Below are positions 8,531-18,198 of a stretch of 64,000 nucleotides of DNA, one piece after another. Under the pieces are notes generated by a model. That model was given only the letters and a program-made list of their open reading frames with translations, searched no databases and was not told the origin of the DNA. Positions within the stretch are counted from its first letter, which is position 1; each line of letters begins with the position of its first letter. The position numbers were made by a program, and so were the translations under genes. Source of the stretch: Planctomycetaceae bacterium (GTDB lineage: Bacteria; Planctomycetota; Planctomycetia; Planctomycetales; Planctomycetaceae); contig JAHBXV010000016.1 in the NCBI GenBank assembly GCA_019636285.1, positions 1 to 64,000 of the forward strand, read 5' to 3'.

Positions 8531-9793
8531 TCATTCGACGAATTTCGCTAACAAGATACGTGATCCTGCCATAGAGAGGAACTCTCTCGTTGCCGAATGG
8601 TACTGAACTGGCGCGAAGTCCTCCTGCTGAATCAGTCTCTCGCCGGACTCCACATCCCACACGGATGTTCCGAACTCGTCGCTGACTGAAAACAAGTATC
8701 CATCAAAAAACAAGGATGGAGCGACTTTCTTGGGGGGCCATGCTGATGTAGGGCGGACTCGCGGACCAGCGAACCAACGCAACTCGGTTCCCGTAACAAC
8801 ATCGAAAAGGCGAATTGCAGGAATCAGCCACTCGTCATCACTGCCCCAACCCCATACTGCCAATGTTGTTGGACCAACCCAACAGAGTGGACCATCCCAG
8901 TAATAATCGCGAGCGACCGGTAGCCGCAGCGAATCGCCATCTTCAGATTCCCAAGGATTCGACGTAACCCACTGCTGAAGATTCCACGTTCTGATCTGCC
9001 CGACCGGGTGCCAGATCCAACCATTGTCCGCAACCCATTGATTGTCGAGCGATACGGTCAATTGAGCATGGAAGTAGTCGAGGTAGTGAGGCGGTCGTTC
9101 TTCACTGCGTTCATATGAAGTGCTTGGGCGAGATGAGAGCAGTTCCCCCGATCGAAGATTGTAAATATCAAGTCGATTCCAATCCGTCGCAGTGATCGCG
9201 AGCGTGTGAATGCCGTCATCGCAGAAGGCAAATGGGAAAAATGAGTTCTCCGGGCGATAGTCACCTCGATCAAGAGGAAGAATGACCTCGCCTGTTTGAG
9301 CGTCGAGCACACTCCCGAATTGTGCTGAGGCCGGAAAGACGGCCACAAAATCAGCTCGCGAAGAGACTCGCAAACACGTCTCTTCGTCAATCGTGGCATC
9401 ACTCCGAATGGAAGCGATCCGAGAGACATATTGAAGCGTCTCGTCGAAAAATACGATCTCTCGCCTCGCAGTCAGACACGCCCAGCCGCCCGATGCGATG
9501 GGTTGGATGTCAATCACTTCGGTGTCGGACGGCAACGGCAATGCGACTTCCCGTGCCTCTAAGCGAAGCGACGTCTTTCGCACTTTGATCTCTGGCTCCC
9601 CTACGGTACCTACGCAGTTGAAGTGTCCGGCAAAGGTTGCCAACGCTTCCGGCTGAGCTTCAACGAGCGTATTCGGACTTGCCGGATACCGGTTCGCACA
9701 CTCTCTGCAGACGCAGTGATACTCGTTTCCAATTCCGGTGAACCAGACGAGGTGCTCATCCGAGCCGGGATGCAAGTGAGAGCAGTGGTACAT
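8531..9793 (-). CDS. hypothetical WD40-like beta-propeller protein
   Basis: A 420-residue cytoplasmic protein with no signal peptide. The N-terminus carries a Cys/His cluster (MYHCSHLHPG, then CVCRECANR) that could bind zinc. From about residue 90 on, WD-like blades recur: GWACLTARREIVFFD, TLAITATDWNRLDIYNLRSGELL, IRTWNLQQW, IRLFDVVTGTELRW, GTSVWDVESGERL. Similar paralogues are frequent in large planctomycete genomes; no function is known. AT-richer than the flanking core genes. Confidence 0.75.
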   Translation of the reverse strand: MYHCSHLHPGSDEHLVWFTGIGNEYHCVCRECANRYPASPNTLVEAQPEALATFAGHFNCVGTVGEPEIKVRKTSLRLEAREVALPLPSDTEVIDIQPIASGGWACLTARREIVFFDETLQYVSRIASIRSDATIDEETCLRVSSRADFVAVFPASAQFGSVLDAQTGEVILPLDRGDYRPENSFFPFAFCDDGIHTLAITATDWNRLDIYNLRSGELLSSRPSTSYERSEERPPHYLDYFHAQLTVSLDNQWVADNGWIWHPVGQIRTWNLQQWVTSNPWESEDGDSLRLPVARDYYWDGPLCWVGPTTLAVWGWGSDDEWLIPAIRLFDVVTGTELRWFAGPRVRPTSAWPPKKVAPSLFFDGYLFSVSDEFGTSVWDVESGERLIQQEDFAPVQYHSATREFLSMAGSRILLAKFVE

Positions 9794-9819
9794 ACGAACT
9801 TCTTGTTCAATTCCCCAAA

Positions 9820-9854
9820 GTGGCCCAGGTTGGCCGCAGACCTACCTGGGTGGC
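9820..9854. repeat. hairpin repeat CCCAGGTTGG family, copy 1
   Basis: GTGGCCCAGGTTGG and CCTACCTGGGTGGC form a hairpin. Related copies lie at 9933-9992, 11045-11085 and 50651-50695. This copy overlaps the extreme 5' side of the propeller gene's upstream region. Confidence 0.6.
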
Positions 9855-9932
9855 AATTCCAAAAGTGGTTGCCATTCACCCACCACTGCCGCAGGGAACT
9901 TAAGTTGCCGCGATTTTGTCGTTCTCACGCCC

Positions 9933-9992
9933 TGTGGCTTCGTCACACAGGTAGGGCGAAACGCCCAACCTGTGCCACCTCACAGATGTGAC
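9933..9992. repeat. hairpin repeat CCCAGGTTGG family, copy 2
   Basis: CACAGGTAGGGCG and CGCCCAACCTGTG pair around an AAA loop, followed by CCACC. Stem bases differ from copy 1 (CACAGG/CCTGTG instead of CCCAGG/CCTGGG) but pairing is kept. Confidence 0.55.
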
Positions 9993-10008
9993 CTCCTGCG
10001 GAGGGTCG

Positions 10009-10974
10009 TCACGGTTGAGTCTCATTGAACGATTCCACCAGTAACACAACCACCGCCGCCGTCAGGTGCAGCCCGAAACGTGCCAGCTGCGGTGCCACCT
10101 GTTGCCGATTGGCTCCTTGCCCATGTCCAGCCTTCTTGTTGCGCACAGTTGGGACGCCGCTTTCCAGCAGCGTGCGAAGAGACGTTAGTTGCTGCTGGGT
10201 AAACGTCGGCACCAAGTTGTTGCTGAGGCAAATCTCGATCAGCGGCTTCGCGGTGTCAGTTGGCTTGTACGGCCACCCCTTTACATCGCAAATGATCTTC
10301 ATTGAACTTTCAAACGCCTTGAGGCAATCGACAAGGCATTCAGTCAGGCGGCTATGCCGATAATGCTCGTACGCCTTCAAGAACTCCTCATTCGCTCCGG
10401 CAAATCGAGGGTCAGACAGCAGCGTGAGCGCAGGTGTGACCGCTTCGGAATGGAGGAGAGAGTTTGTCTGAACGATGATCTGCCCTGACTGGTATTGGTA
10501 GCCAATGCCGTGTTCGAGAAACCGCTGGTTGATCTCCCCAGCAACGGTGCTCGCATTGCACTCGTCGTCCAAAAGGCGGTGACGATCCCCTTTCTCAATC
10601 AATGCCATGACGATCTGCACGGAGTCGAGAACCTGCTCAGTCTCGCAGTTCTCGAAGAAGACCGTGAATTCGTCGCATAAATCCCTGGTCCTTGTGTCCT
10701 TCATCGACCGGACACGCCTTCTGATTTCCACGAGCCTCCCCATGCCGAGTTCACGGCGCAGGACAAGACACGCCTCGGCAAAGATGTCCGTACCTTCCGT
10801 GCCAATGGCGATGTAGGCGGGCACGGTGCGGTCACAGATTCTCTGTCGGGCATCGTCAAGGGCGTGGAGAAGCTGAATCCTCAATGGATGCGGAATATTG
10901 TCATAACAAAAGACATCCAGTGCCTTTCGGTCGGCTTCACGCTTCTTTCTGGAAAACAAGTCAAACACTGGCAC
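10009..10974 (-). CDS. STM4504/CBY_0614-like protein with abortive-infection-type C-terminus
   Basis: A 321-residue protein. The N-terminus MPVFDLFSRKKREADR..YDNIPHPLRIQ matches the opening of the STM4504/CBY_0614 family, related to AbiJ N-terminal domains. The C-terminal ~120 residues (AYEHYRHSRLTECLVDCLKAFESSMKIIC.., then VRNKKAGHGQG) look like the Abi-C domain, where the RN(x)4GHG stretch is the most conserved part. Such proteins are linked to phage abortive infection or are of unknown function in enterobacteria. It lies alone among lipoprotein genes in AT-richer DNA, which fits acquisition by transfer. Assignment is by remembered motifs, not a search. Confidence 0.65.
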   Translation of the reverse strand: MPVFDLFSRKKREADRKALDVFCYDNIPHPLRIQLLHALDDARQRICDRTVPAYIAIGTEGTDIFAEACLVLRRELGMGRLVEIRRRVRSMKDTRTRDLCDEFTVFFENCETEQVLDSVQIVMALIEKGDRHRLLDDECNASTVAGEINQRFLEHGIGYQYQSGQIIVQTNSLLHSEAVTPALTLLSDPRFAGANEEFLKAYEHYRHSRLTECLVDCLKAFESSMKIICDVKGWPYKPTDTAKPLIEICLSNNLVPTFTQQQLTSLRTLLESGVPTVRNKKAGHGQGANRQQVAPQLARFGLHLTAAVVVLLVESFNETQP

Positions 10975-11044
10975 CTTGATTCTCCATCTAGAGCGCCTTT
11001 CAAATCACGGAACAATTTGTTGTGGGCAAGCAAAGCGCATACCC

Positions 11045-11085
11045 GCAGGCTGACCCAGGTAGGCCTGCGCCCACCCGGTGCTACC
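11045..11085. repeat. hairpin repeat CCCAGGTTGG family, copy 3
   Basis: CGCAGGC and GCCTGCG pair around ACCCAGGTA; the sequence ACCCAGGTAGGCCTG is shared with the copy at 50651. It sits between the Abi-like gene and the DUF1963-like gene. Confidence 0.5.
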
Positions 11086-11090
11086 CCGCG

Positions 11091-12197
11091 TCAGTAGCTG
11101 TCCCAGGTCCAGGCAACCTTTCCATTCTCGTCGATCAGAAAGTACAGACAGCCCACGTCTGCGAACATCATGTTGTATTTTCCCCATCCATAATCATCGT
11201 CTAGTTTGCGCCAGTTGTCCGGTAACGTCTCAAGGCCGATGAACGGCCATTTGGCCCGCGGTGGATACGTTGACGGATGAATCGAATTGAGGGCGCATAG
11301 CAACTCATCATTGGGTCCGCGTGGGTCATTCTGAATGAAGTAAGCCTCGCGTCCAATCTTCGTCGATTGAGTCACGGGGAAAAGGTAGAACTGGTCATGG
11401 CCAGCCTTTTCAAACACATCCCGGCTCTCGGGAAACTCATTCGTGCGATAGATGTGGCCCGATAACCGCGGAACAGTGAACGACGGAGCTGGGCACTGTT
11501 CAGCAGAAACGGGTGTCTCCAGTTCGATGGAACTCCATTCGACGTGAATAGAATCGTCATTGTAGAGACCGTCGGCACCCTTGAAGAAAATCAGCATGAC
11601 GTCGTCAGGGAGCTTTTGCGAAACAATGTCGCGAGAATCAGCAAAGCAGAACTGACCAACGAACGTCAATGGCGTGCCATCGAGCGTAGGCCACGGCTTC
11701 GTCGATTCCCGGTGTGGCGTGCCGCCGAGTTTTGTGAGATAGGGTGCTTGCGGTGGGTCAACGCTCCAAAGAAAGAGATCAACTGGGACCGACCGTCCTA
11801 AATCCTGGGACCGAGCATATTGTTTGCGAACCAACTCGATTTCGCAGAGATGTGCAGGGCTGGTGATGATGGCACCGTGTGGCTTCCACAGGTCCAGGGG
11901 ATCGCCTTCCTCGGTCGAATCGAATCGACGTGGCCCGCTTGTCTTCTGAAATGTTTCAATGGGGAAGATCTTCGCCCAATGCTCGAAATCAACCTTGGGA
12001 TGCAAGCCTGACCCCTTCGCTTGGGCTTGCGGTGGCATCTCATGATGAGGCAACGGATTGCCCGGTGAGCAACCTGCCAGTGCGAGCATCAACAGGAAGC
12101 GGGCGTATCGAACGATACCTGCAAGGTAACAACTACTCGGCTGCCAAATTGCGGTAGATATGTGCCGCACTTCGGTGATGTGGCATGGGCTTATCAC
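11091..12197 (-). CDS. DUF1963 (YwqG)-like lipoprotein
   Basis: A protein of 368 residues from GTG 12197, which has GAGG 5 nt upstream; the frame is open to GTG 12365, but that start would place the lipoprotein signal at residue 90, so an internal start is more likely. The signal YARFLLMLALAGCS gives a clear lipobox. Tryptophan/proline-rich strings such as PWPTLDGTPLTFVGQFCFADS and GQFYLFP-like elements match the DUF1963/YwqG fold. Function unknown. Start position is the weak point. Confidence 0.7.
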   Translation of the reverse strand: MISPCHITEVRHISTAIWQPSSCYLAGIVRYARFLLMLALAGCSPGNPLPHHEMPPQAQAKGSGLHPKVDFEHWAKIFPIETFQKTSGPRRFDSTEEGDPLDLWKPHGAIITSPAHLCEIELVRKQYARSQDLGRSVPVDLFLWSVDPPQAPYLTKLGGTPHRESTKPWPTLDGTPLTFVGQFCFADSRDIVSQKLPDDVMLIFFKGADGLYNDDSIHVEWSSIELETPVSAEQCPAPSFTVPRLSGHIYRTNEFPESRDVFEKAGHDQFYLFPVTQSTKIGREAYFIQNDPRGPNDELLCALNSIHPSTYPPRAKWPFIGLETLPDNWRKLDDDYGWGKYNMMFADVGCLYFLIDENGKVAWTWDSY

Positions 12198-12352
12198 TTT
12201 GCCCTCGATTGCAGACACACGAAACTCGATACGACGGTAGTCGTCTGGCAAAAATTCCCCTCCCGTGAGAGTGGGGGCGCGCTCAGTACTCGCGACACCA
12301 GCGTTGGGCAGCGTATTTGTGTGGCGTTCGCTCAATTCTGCACCGCGAATTT

Positions 12353-12805
12353 CTAGTCCCACCACAAAAACATCAGCCCCTGTTTTGTTTCGGGGCCCAG
12401 TTCCATCCCGTCCCTTGCCGCCTCGGCGTTTCCAATCGCGAGAACGCGTGCCATTGCGGACGATTCGTCGGGAAGCACGACGATCAGGGCATCGGCATAG
12501 TCGCCGTCGAGATCTGGCTCAGCTATTATGGAGCTTGGCAGAACAACGACCTTGACGGCCCCGGCGCTATAGAGTTGCTCGACGAACTCAAGTGCTTCGT
12601 CTGTGCTTCCGAAGCGATTCGAGGCAAGAGCGGCTGTATGACGGTTCGATTTGAGCCAGTTTTTCGCCTCCGGCCCATTAGCTGCAGCAGCTTTGAATTC
12701 CTGGAGTGGATCTGACACTCCAGAGGTCGACCCCGCTGGACCTTGGCAGGAGCAAATCGCAAGCAGAACGGCAGGTAGTGCCAACCGCGCCTCTCGGTTA
12801 CTCAT
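12353..12805 (-). CDS. hypothetical lipoprotein
   Basis: A 150-residue protein starting at ATG 12805, with GAGG about 9 nt upstream. The signal MSNREARLALPAVLLAICSC ends in a lipobox-like ICSC. The mature domain contains FGSTDEALEFVEQLYSAGA and VVLPDESSAMARVLAIGN, suggesting a small alpha/beta domain. The stop overlaps the open frame of the downstream DUF1963-like gene, so the two may form an operon. Not recognised further. Confidence 0.75.
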   Translation of the reverse strand: MSNREARLALPAVLLAICSCQGPAGSTSGVSDPLQEFKAAAANGPEAKNWLKSNRHTAALASNRFGSTDEALEFVEQLYSAGAVKVVVLPSSIIAEPDLDGDYADALIVVLPDESSAMARVLAIGNAEAARDGMELGPETKQGLMFLWWD

Positions 12806-13107
12806 ACGAACAAACCTCAACTTTCGCCACGAGCGTGTCCGACAGGTCGACGACGGCAGAATTGCGGGAGAGCCACGACCGATCTCATTGATGCTCCGCA
12901 CAAAACTTCCACGGCGTACCGAAGCTTCACAATCGCGATGTTATCGGTGCAATCCCGTCCCAACCATCTAATTTCAGCGAAATCGTAGCCATGCCCTTGT
13001 GACTCGGCCGGGCCTGAAGGCCACCTCAAAACCACCTGTAGACACCCCGCCCGCGCCGCGTTTCACTCGCTAAGTCCTGTCTTCTCTCATCTCCCGGAAC
13101 ACCAGGT

Positions 13108-13920
13108 ATGCGGCTCCCCCTCCAAACCAACCGCCGCTCATTCCTCGCCCTGGCCATCTCCTGCGGCCTGGGGCTCCCCGCCGCCCGTTCCCTGCTGGCC
13201 AAGCCCGAGGACGAAACGTCTCCCGACCATCCGTTCGACGAGAACGTCCGCGTCACCGTGACGCCCACTCATCTGGTCGTTCAAAGCGACGGCATCCCCA
13301 CGCACAAGACCGCGACCTACCCGAATCGCGACAATCCCAATCGCATCCTGAAGCAGAACTACCGGTTCCTCATCCCGCGCGAGCCAAAAATCGCGGAGCG
13401 CACGACGCCCCTTCCCATGGGGCCGATCGGCGTGGCGATCAACGGCATCCCCTTCTACAACCCGTACAACCATCGCGGGCAGGACGCCGTCAGCGGCCCT
13501 TACGCCGAGGTCTTCGATTCCTGTTGCGGTCACCCCGACCCGATGGGCCGGTACCACTATCACAAGTATCCCGTCTGCGTGAAGTCCCCCTTCCGCGACG
13601 AACCCGGCACCCATTCGCCGCTCATCGGCTTCGCGTTCGATGGCTTCGCCATCTATGGACCCAACGACAGCGACGGCAAGTGGCCCACCGATCTCGACGA
13701 GTGCAACGGCCACCGCGACGACGAACGAGGCTATCACTACCACGTCACCGATAAAAGCCCCTACATTCTCGGGGCCTACCGCGGCGTCGTCGAGACAGCG
13801 AACTTCGATGGTGGTGGTCGCGGCGGCCCCCCAGGCCCCGGTGGTCGCCCCGGTCCTGGCCGACCCGGCCCCGGTCGTCCCGGCGGCCGCCCGCCCGGTC
13901 CGCCGCCACGGCAGTTCTAA
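13108..13920 (+). CDS. Tat-exported YHYH-domain protein
   Basis: A 270-residue protein. Twin arginines in TNRRSFLALAIS (residues 8-19) give a Tat signal. The YHYH domain carries the two name-giving motifs GRYHYHKYP and GYHYHVT, plus DECNGH; these His-rich motifs probably bind metal. The last ~35 residues are a low-complexity Gly/Pro/Arg tail (GGRPGPGRPGPGRPGG). YHYH proteins are common in planctomycetes and marine bacteria; no reaction is established. A separate transcription unit, divergent from the lipoproteins to the left. Confidence 0.88.
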   Translation: MRLPLQTNRRSFLALAISCGLGLPAARSLLAKPEDETSPDHPFDENVRVTVTPTHLVVQSDGIPTHKTATYPNRDNPNRILKQNYRFLIPREPKIAERTTPLPMGPIGVAINGIPFYNPYNHRGQDAVSGPYAEVFDSCCGHPDPMGRYHYHKYPVCVKSPFRDEPGTHSPLIGFAFDGFAIYGPNDSDGKWPTDLDECNGHRDDERGYHYHVTDKSPYILGAYRGVVETANFDGGGRGGPPGPGGRPGPGRPGPGRPGGRPPGPPPRQF

Positions 13921-14001
13921 CGACCACCGTCACATCACCCGCGCGGGGCAGCGCGGTCGCCGGTCGTCGTAGTCCCCCGACGACCTTCCCAGAACCGGCT
14001 G

Positions 14002-15687
14002 CTAACATGCGTTCGAGACCGTGCCCATGTCGGCGGACGCCTCGTGGACGATTCTGGCACGCTCCAGCGCGTCCGTGATGTGCGGGCAGATATTATCCCG
14101 CCCGACGTGCCGCTCGAACTCGGCCTGTCGCATCAGCCGGGCCGGCTGCGGCCTCGCCCCGCACAGGATCAGGTGGCGACCCGTGGCGTGAAGTTTGTCG
14201 GCCAGTTCCTCCAGCGCGAGCACCCCGGTGGCGTCGATCGCCGTCATGTTCCTCAGCCGCAGAACCACGACCGGCGAAAGATCCGCGATATGGTCGGTAA
14301 GGATCGACAGCTTCTCCGCCGTCCCGAACAGGAACGGGCCATGAATACGAACGATGGTGACGTATTCGGGAATCGGCTTGTCCTGCAGGATGTGCAACCG
14401 GCCGTCCTCGACATATTCCTTGGTGACCTTTTCGACGGTCGTGGTTCTTGACACCTGGTGGATGAACAGCAAGGCGGCAAGGACGATCCCCACCTGCACG
14501 GCCACCGTCAGGTCGGCGAATACGGTCAACGCGAAGGTGGCGAACCACACGACGATGGTCGCCCACGACATTTTCAGAAGCTTCGGAATTTCCCGCCACT
14601 CGCCCATGTTGTAAGCGACGACCATCAGGATGGCCGACAGGACGGCGAGGGGAATATGGCGAGCGAGCGGGGCGGCGAACAGCAGAACGGCCAGCAGGGT
14701 AAGTGCGTGAATCATCCCGGCCACCGGCGTCCTGGCCCCCGACCGGATGTTGGTGGCGGTACGGGCGATGGCCCCGGTGGCCGGGATGCCGCCGACGAAC
14801 GGAGTGGCGATGTTGGCGATCCCCTGAGCCACCAGTTCCACGTTTGGGTTATGCTTGTCGCCGCTCATCCGGTCCGCGACCACGGCCGACATCAGCGATT
14901 CGATGGCCCCCAGCAAGGCGACCGTCAATGCCGGAGAGAGCAGGGGGAGGATCATGTCCGTGTGGAAGTGCGGCACGGTCACGGCGGGCAGGCCGCTGGG
15001 AATGCCGCCGAAGCGGGTGCCGATGGTTTCCACCGGAATGCCAAGGGCCGCCACGACAATCGTGCCAAGCAGCAGGGCGGCGATGGAACCGGGAACCTTC
15101 TTGACGAACCTCATGCAGACGATCACCACTGCCAGCGCCCCGCCCGCCAGCAGGGTTGTCGTCGGGTCGATCGTCTGGAAATGAGTCGCGACGGCTTTCA
15201 TCCGGCCTGCGAATTCTCCCGGCACATGGTCGATCCGCAGCCCGAAGAAGTCTTTGATCTGCGTGCTGGCGATGAGAACGGCGATACCGTTGGTGAACCC
15301 GACAACGACCGGACGGGGAATGAATTGAACCGCCGCGCCAAGACCGGTCAGCCCCAGCACGACAAGCATGATGCCGGCCATGACGGTACAGACGAGCAGG
15401 CCGTTTAACCCGTGCCGGGCGACAATGTCGAAGACGATGACGACGAACGCGCCGGTCGGCCCGCCGATCTGCATTTTGGAACCGCCGAGAGCCGAGATGA
15501 GGAACCCGGCGACAACCGCGCAGTACAACCCCGCCTGCGGAGGAACGCCCGACGAGATGGCAAACGCCATGGCCAGCGGCAACGCGACCAGCCCGACCGT
15601 CACCCCGGCGATCAAGTCCGAGAGGAACGTCTTGAAGTTGTAACCCCGTAGCGACTCGATCAGCTTCGGCATTCCGCGTCGCTTCAC
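14002..15687 (-). CDS. SulP/SLC26 anion transporter with STAS domain
   Basis: A 561-residue inner-membrane protein. About 12 helices (residues 20-430) contain the SulP signatures LPLAMAFAISSGVPPQAGLY and GGPTGAFVVIV. A cytoplasmic STAS domain (about 435-550: VTIVRIHGPFLFGTAEKL..LRLRNMTAIDATGVLALEELADKL) completes the normal architecture. Transports sulfate, bicarbonate or other anions; the substrate cannot be decided. No carbonic anhydrase gene is adjacent that would favour bicarbonate. Confidence 0.93.
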   Translation of the reverse strand: MKRRGMPKLIESLRGYNFKTFLSDLIAGVTVGLVALPLAMAFAISSGVPPQAGLYCAVVAGFLISALGGSKMQIGGPTGAFVVIVFDIVARHGLNGLLVCTVMAGIMLVVLGLTGLGAAVQFIPRPVVVGFTNGIAVLIASTQIKDFFGLRIDHVPGEFAGRMKAVATHFQTIDPTTTLLAGGALAVVIVCMRFVKKVPGSIAALLLGTIVVAALGIPVETIGTRFGGIPSGLPAVTVPHFHTDMILPLLSPALTVALLGAIESLMSAVVADRMSGDKHNPNVELVAQGIANIATPFVGGIPATGAIARTATNIRSGARTPVAGMIHALTLLAVLLFAAPLARHIPLAVLSAILMVVAYNMGEWREIPKLLKMSWATIVVWFATFALTVFADLTVAVQVGIVLAALLFIHQVSRTTTVEKVTKEYVEDGRLHILQDKPIPEYVTIVRIHGPFLFGTAEKLSILTDHIADLSPVVVLRLRNMTAIDATGVLALEELADKLHATGRHLILCGARPQPARLMRQAEFERHVGRDNICPHITDALERARIVHEASADMGTVSNAC

Positions 15688-16081
15688 CGCCCGGCCTCCT
15701 GCTGATTACCATTCTAGAAGGACGTGGATAGTGGATAGGCGTTAGCATGGGCCAGAAGACCCATGCGTTTTCACTAACTACCAGCCACTAACCACCATCC
15801 ACTCCCCCCGAGTCTCCACGACACTATCACGACACCAGGCACCGTCCAACGAATACACATTCCAGACAAGGATTGCGCACGACGATCGAACGATGTCCTG
15901 ACACGGAAGGGCCTTCCGCCGAGTCGGCCGCGCGGTCTTGTCGGGTGCCGTTGGGGCTCGGGTCTCGACGGAACGTCCCCTGCGAATAACACGGGGGGTG
16001 CCACGCCATGAAGGCTTTGCGAAAGAGCGTGGGAGTTGTTCCTTCACCACGCCCTTCGAAGTGCCGGCCTGCGATCTCCGA
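15688..16081. other. intergenic, no gene recognised
   Basis: 394 nt between two genes on the minus strand. Contains an AACTACCAGCCACTAACCACC simple-repeat stretch around 15775-15806, the same style as seen at 35243 and 37204. Short frames here do not look like protein. Confidence 0.5.
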
Positions 16082-17359
16082 TCATCCGCGGCGAGACGCT
16101 CGCTTGCTGGTTGTCGTCACCACGTCGGCCACCTTACCCGACCCTTCCAGGGCCAGGTGAAAACGCTGCTCCCCCTCGAAGCGATGCAGACTGACGTGAT
16201 ACGCGCTGCTCGTCTTCGCCAGGTAGGGACGTTCCTCGGGAGTACTCGGCACGCGGAGTTTCCCCCACGAACCATCCCCCAGGTAGAGCACGCCGTTCTT
16301 ATCCGGTAGCCCGTTGGTCAGCGGATGCGTCCGCTTGAACGCGTGGTCGTGGTGCTCCAGCGCCAGATCGATCTTGTACCGCTCGAACAGCGGACACCAG
16401 TGCTCCCGCTGCTCCTCGCCCGTGCCAGCTTTTCCTAACGATCCCTGCGGATTGCGGACCGACGGATAGCACGGCACATGATGCGCGACGATCACATGCG
16501 AACGCTCTTCGCGTTCCTTGAGAGTTTGCGCCAGCCAGTCGGTTTGCTCCCCGGCGATCGGCGCGATATGCCCCGTATCCGGCAGCACCAGGCTCAGATA
16601 GTCGCCAAAGTCCAGGACCCCATAGGTCTTCTCGGAATAGAAACCGTCAAAGACCGACAGATAGCTCCCCGCTTTCTCGCGCGTGCCCCCGTAGCCGCCA
16701 TTGACTTCGTGGTTCCCGATCCCGCCGACCAGCGGAATCAGTCGCTGCTGCGAATCGAGCATCGTCCGGCTGTAATTCTGCAGAAACGACAGGAACGTTT
16801 GCGGCGACCGGCCGTTGTCATAGGCCAGGTCTCCGGCGATCAGCACGAAATGCGGATCCTGCTTCGCGGCGACCAGGTTCGAGGCCACCGCAGGTTCGCC
16901 AATCCCCGCATCGCCCCCCGAAACGAAGCTGAACTCATTCGTCGCTTTTGCCGGCATCGTACGGAATCGATAGTTCGCCGCCTGCCCGCTGATCTGAAAC
17001 TGATACTCCTCGCCCGCTGTCAGACCCGTCAGTTCACAGCGGTAGACTTTAAGATCAGTCCCCGGAAACGGCCGGGCCACGGCCGTCGCCGTCTGCGAGT
17101 CGCGACCCGCCACCAGGACATATTGCAGCGAGACATTCGGACCAACGTCCTGACCAACCCACTGAATGGTCATCGTCGTGGTCGGGTCGCGCTGCCAAGT
17201 CAGAAACAGCGAATCATGCGGCCCCTGCGGTACCGATCCCAACCGGGAATCCGCCCCGCTGCAAGACAGGTGCCCCCCCAGCGACAGCGCCGTCAGCCCA
17301 CCCAACGACCAATTCAAAAACCCGCGTCGATCAAGCCCGGCCATCGCAGGATCCTTCAC
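16082..17359 (-). CDS. Tat-exported purple acid phosphatase-like metallophosphoesterase
   Basis: A 425-residue protein. Tat signal LDRRGFLNW (residues 9-17). Residues ~48-138 form an Fn3-like N-domain (TTMTIQWVGQD..YRCELTGLTAGEEYQFQI) as in purple acid phosphatases. The dinuclear-metal motifs follow: GGDAG (148-152), GDLAYD (176-181), GNHE (215-218), VAHHVP and EHHDHAFKR. It probably releases phosphate from organic phosphate outside the cytoplasm. It lies 62 nt downstream of btaB on the same strand, which fits a phosphate-limitation theme. Confidence 0.9.
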   Translation of the reverse strand: MKDPAMAGLDRRGFLNWSLGGLTALSLGGHLSCSGADSRLGSVPQGPHDSLFLTWQRDPTTTMTIQWVGQDVGPNVSLQYVLVAGRDSQTATAVARPFPGTDLKVYRCELTGLTAGEEYQFQISGQAANYRFRTMPAKATNEFSFVSGGDAGIGEPAVASNLVAAKQDPHFVLIAGDLAYDNGRSPQTFLSFLQNYSRTMLDSQQRLIPLVGGIGNHEVNGGYGGTREKAGSYLSVFDGFYSEKTYGVLDFGDYLSLVLPDTGHIAPIAGEQTDWLAQTLKEREERSHVIVAHHVPCYPSVRNPQGSLGKAGTGEEQREHWCPLFERYKIDLALEHHDHAFKRTHPLTNGLPDKNGVLYLGDGSWGKLRVPSTPEERPYLAKTSSAYHVSLHRFEGEQRFHLALEGSGKVADVVTTTSKRASRRG

Positions 17360-17421
17360 CGTAAGGGGGCATAGCCACCTCGCCGTAGGCTGGGATAGCC
17401 AACGGCGTATCCCAGCTTCTT

Positions 17422-18192
17422 CTAAACCCCGTCAACCGGCTTGCGCCCCACAAACAAATAATGCGGCGCGCGCACAAACGGCAGATAAGGAAGCTTCCCC
17501 CGCCGCTGCGAAAGGCTGACGGTCTCGAACCGGCTGAGCAGATACGGCAGATGATCCGGATTCAAAAACACGTTGTCGCTGCCAAACCACAGCGGCCACA
17601 TCGATCGTGTCGACCAGCCGTGTTTCACAAGGCCCTCGGCCGGATACTTCCGGGCCACGAAGAAATCGACAATCCCGATCAGCCCCCCCGGCTTCAGCAT
17701 CCGGTAAGCCTGATCGACCGCGAGGAACCAGTCGGGAATCATCGTCAGCGAGTAACTCATCGTCACGATGTCCGCCGCCCCCTCGGGAGGAACAAACTTC
17801 GTGGCATCCGCATGCACCGGCGTGACGTTGGTCCAGCCACGATCGGTGACGCGCTGTTCCGCGACCTTGAGGAGCGACGACGACAGATCGACAAGATATG
17901 CCCGTTGCAGCGACTTCAGCCGCTCACCCCAGTGCTCGGCGTTCTCACCCGTGCCACACCCCAGGTCCACCCAGATTCCCCCCGGCGAATCCGGCAACAG
18001 GTCGAACAGCTCCTTGCGGCCGTGCAGCATCCGCTTGCGAAACGAGTCGTATCCGCCAGCCTGCCCCTTGTAGAACGACTCCAGCCGTTCTTCATGCGTG
18101 TTGCCAGTCGCGCGGGCGACCACCAGATGCCACAGAATCCGCAGATCGTTCAGAAATCCGCCAGAGGATTTGGACGCTTGCGGGGCACTCAT
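17422..18192 (-). CDS. btaB: BtaB-like betaine-lipid N-methyltransferase
   Basis: A 256-residue class I SAM methyltransferase. [18 protein letters not shown] (45-62) and the SAM-binding [15 protein letters not shown] (75-89) match BtaB, which trimethylates diacylglycerylhomoserine to the betaine lipid DGTS. Further motifs are [29 protein letters not shown] and [13 protein letters not shown]. The upstream neighbour on the same strand is btaA, about 200 nt away across a repeat. The call rests on this pairing and on the YDxFRxxxLxGR signature; alone it could be another lipid methyltransferase. Confidence 0.8.
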   Translation of the reverse strand: MSAPQASKSSGGFLNDLRILWHLVVARATGNTHEERLESFYKGQAGGYDSFRKRMLHGRKELFDLLPDSPGGIWVDLGCGTGENAEHWGERLKSLQRAYLVDLSSSLLKVAEQRVTDRGWTNVTPVHADATKFVPPEGAADIVTMSYSLTMIPDWFLAVDQAYRMLKPGGLIGIVDFFVARKYPAEGLVKHGWSTRSMWPLWFGSDNVFLNPDHLPYLLSRFETVSLSQRRGKLPYLPFVRAPHYLFVGRKPVDGV

Positions 18193-18198
18193 GCGGGG

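Noticed and set aside
15778-16050. 90-codon minus-strand frame between SulP and phosphatase genes
   Set aside because: Composition resembles translated intergenic repeat; it contains the simple-repeat stretch and no protein features.
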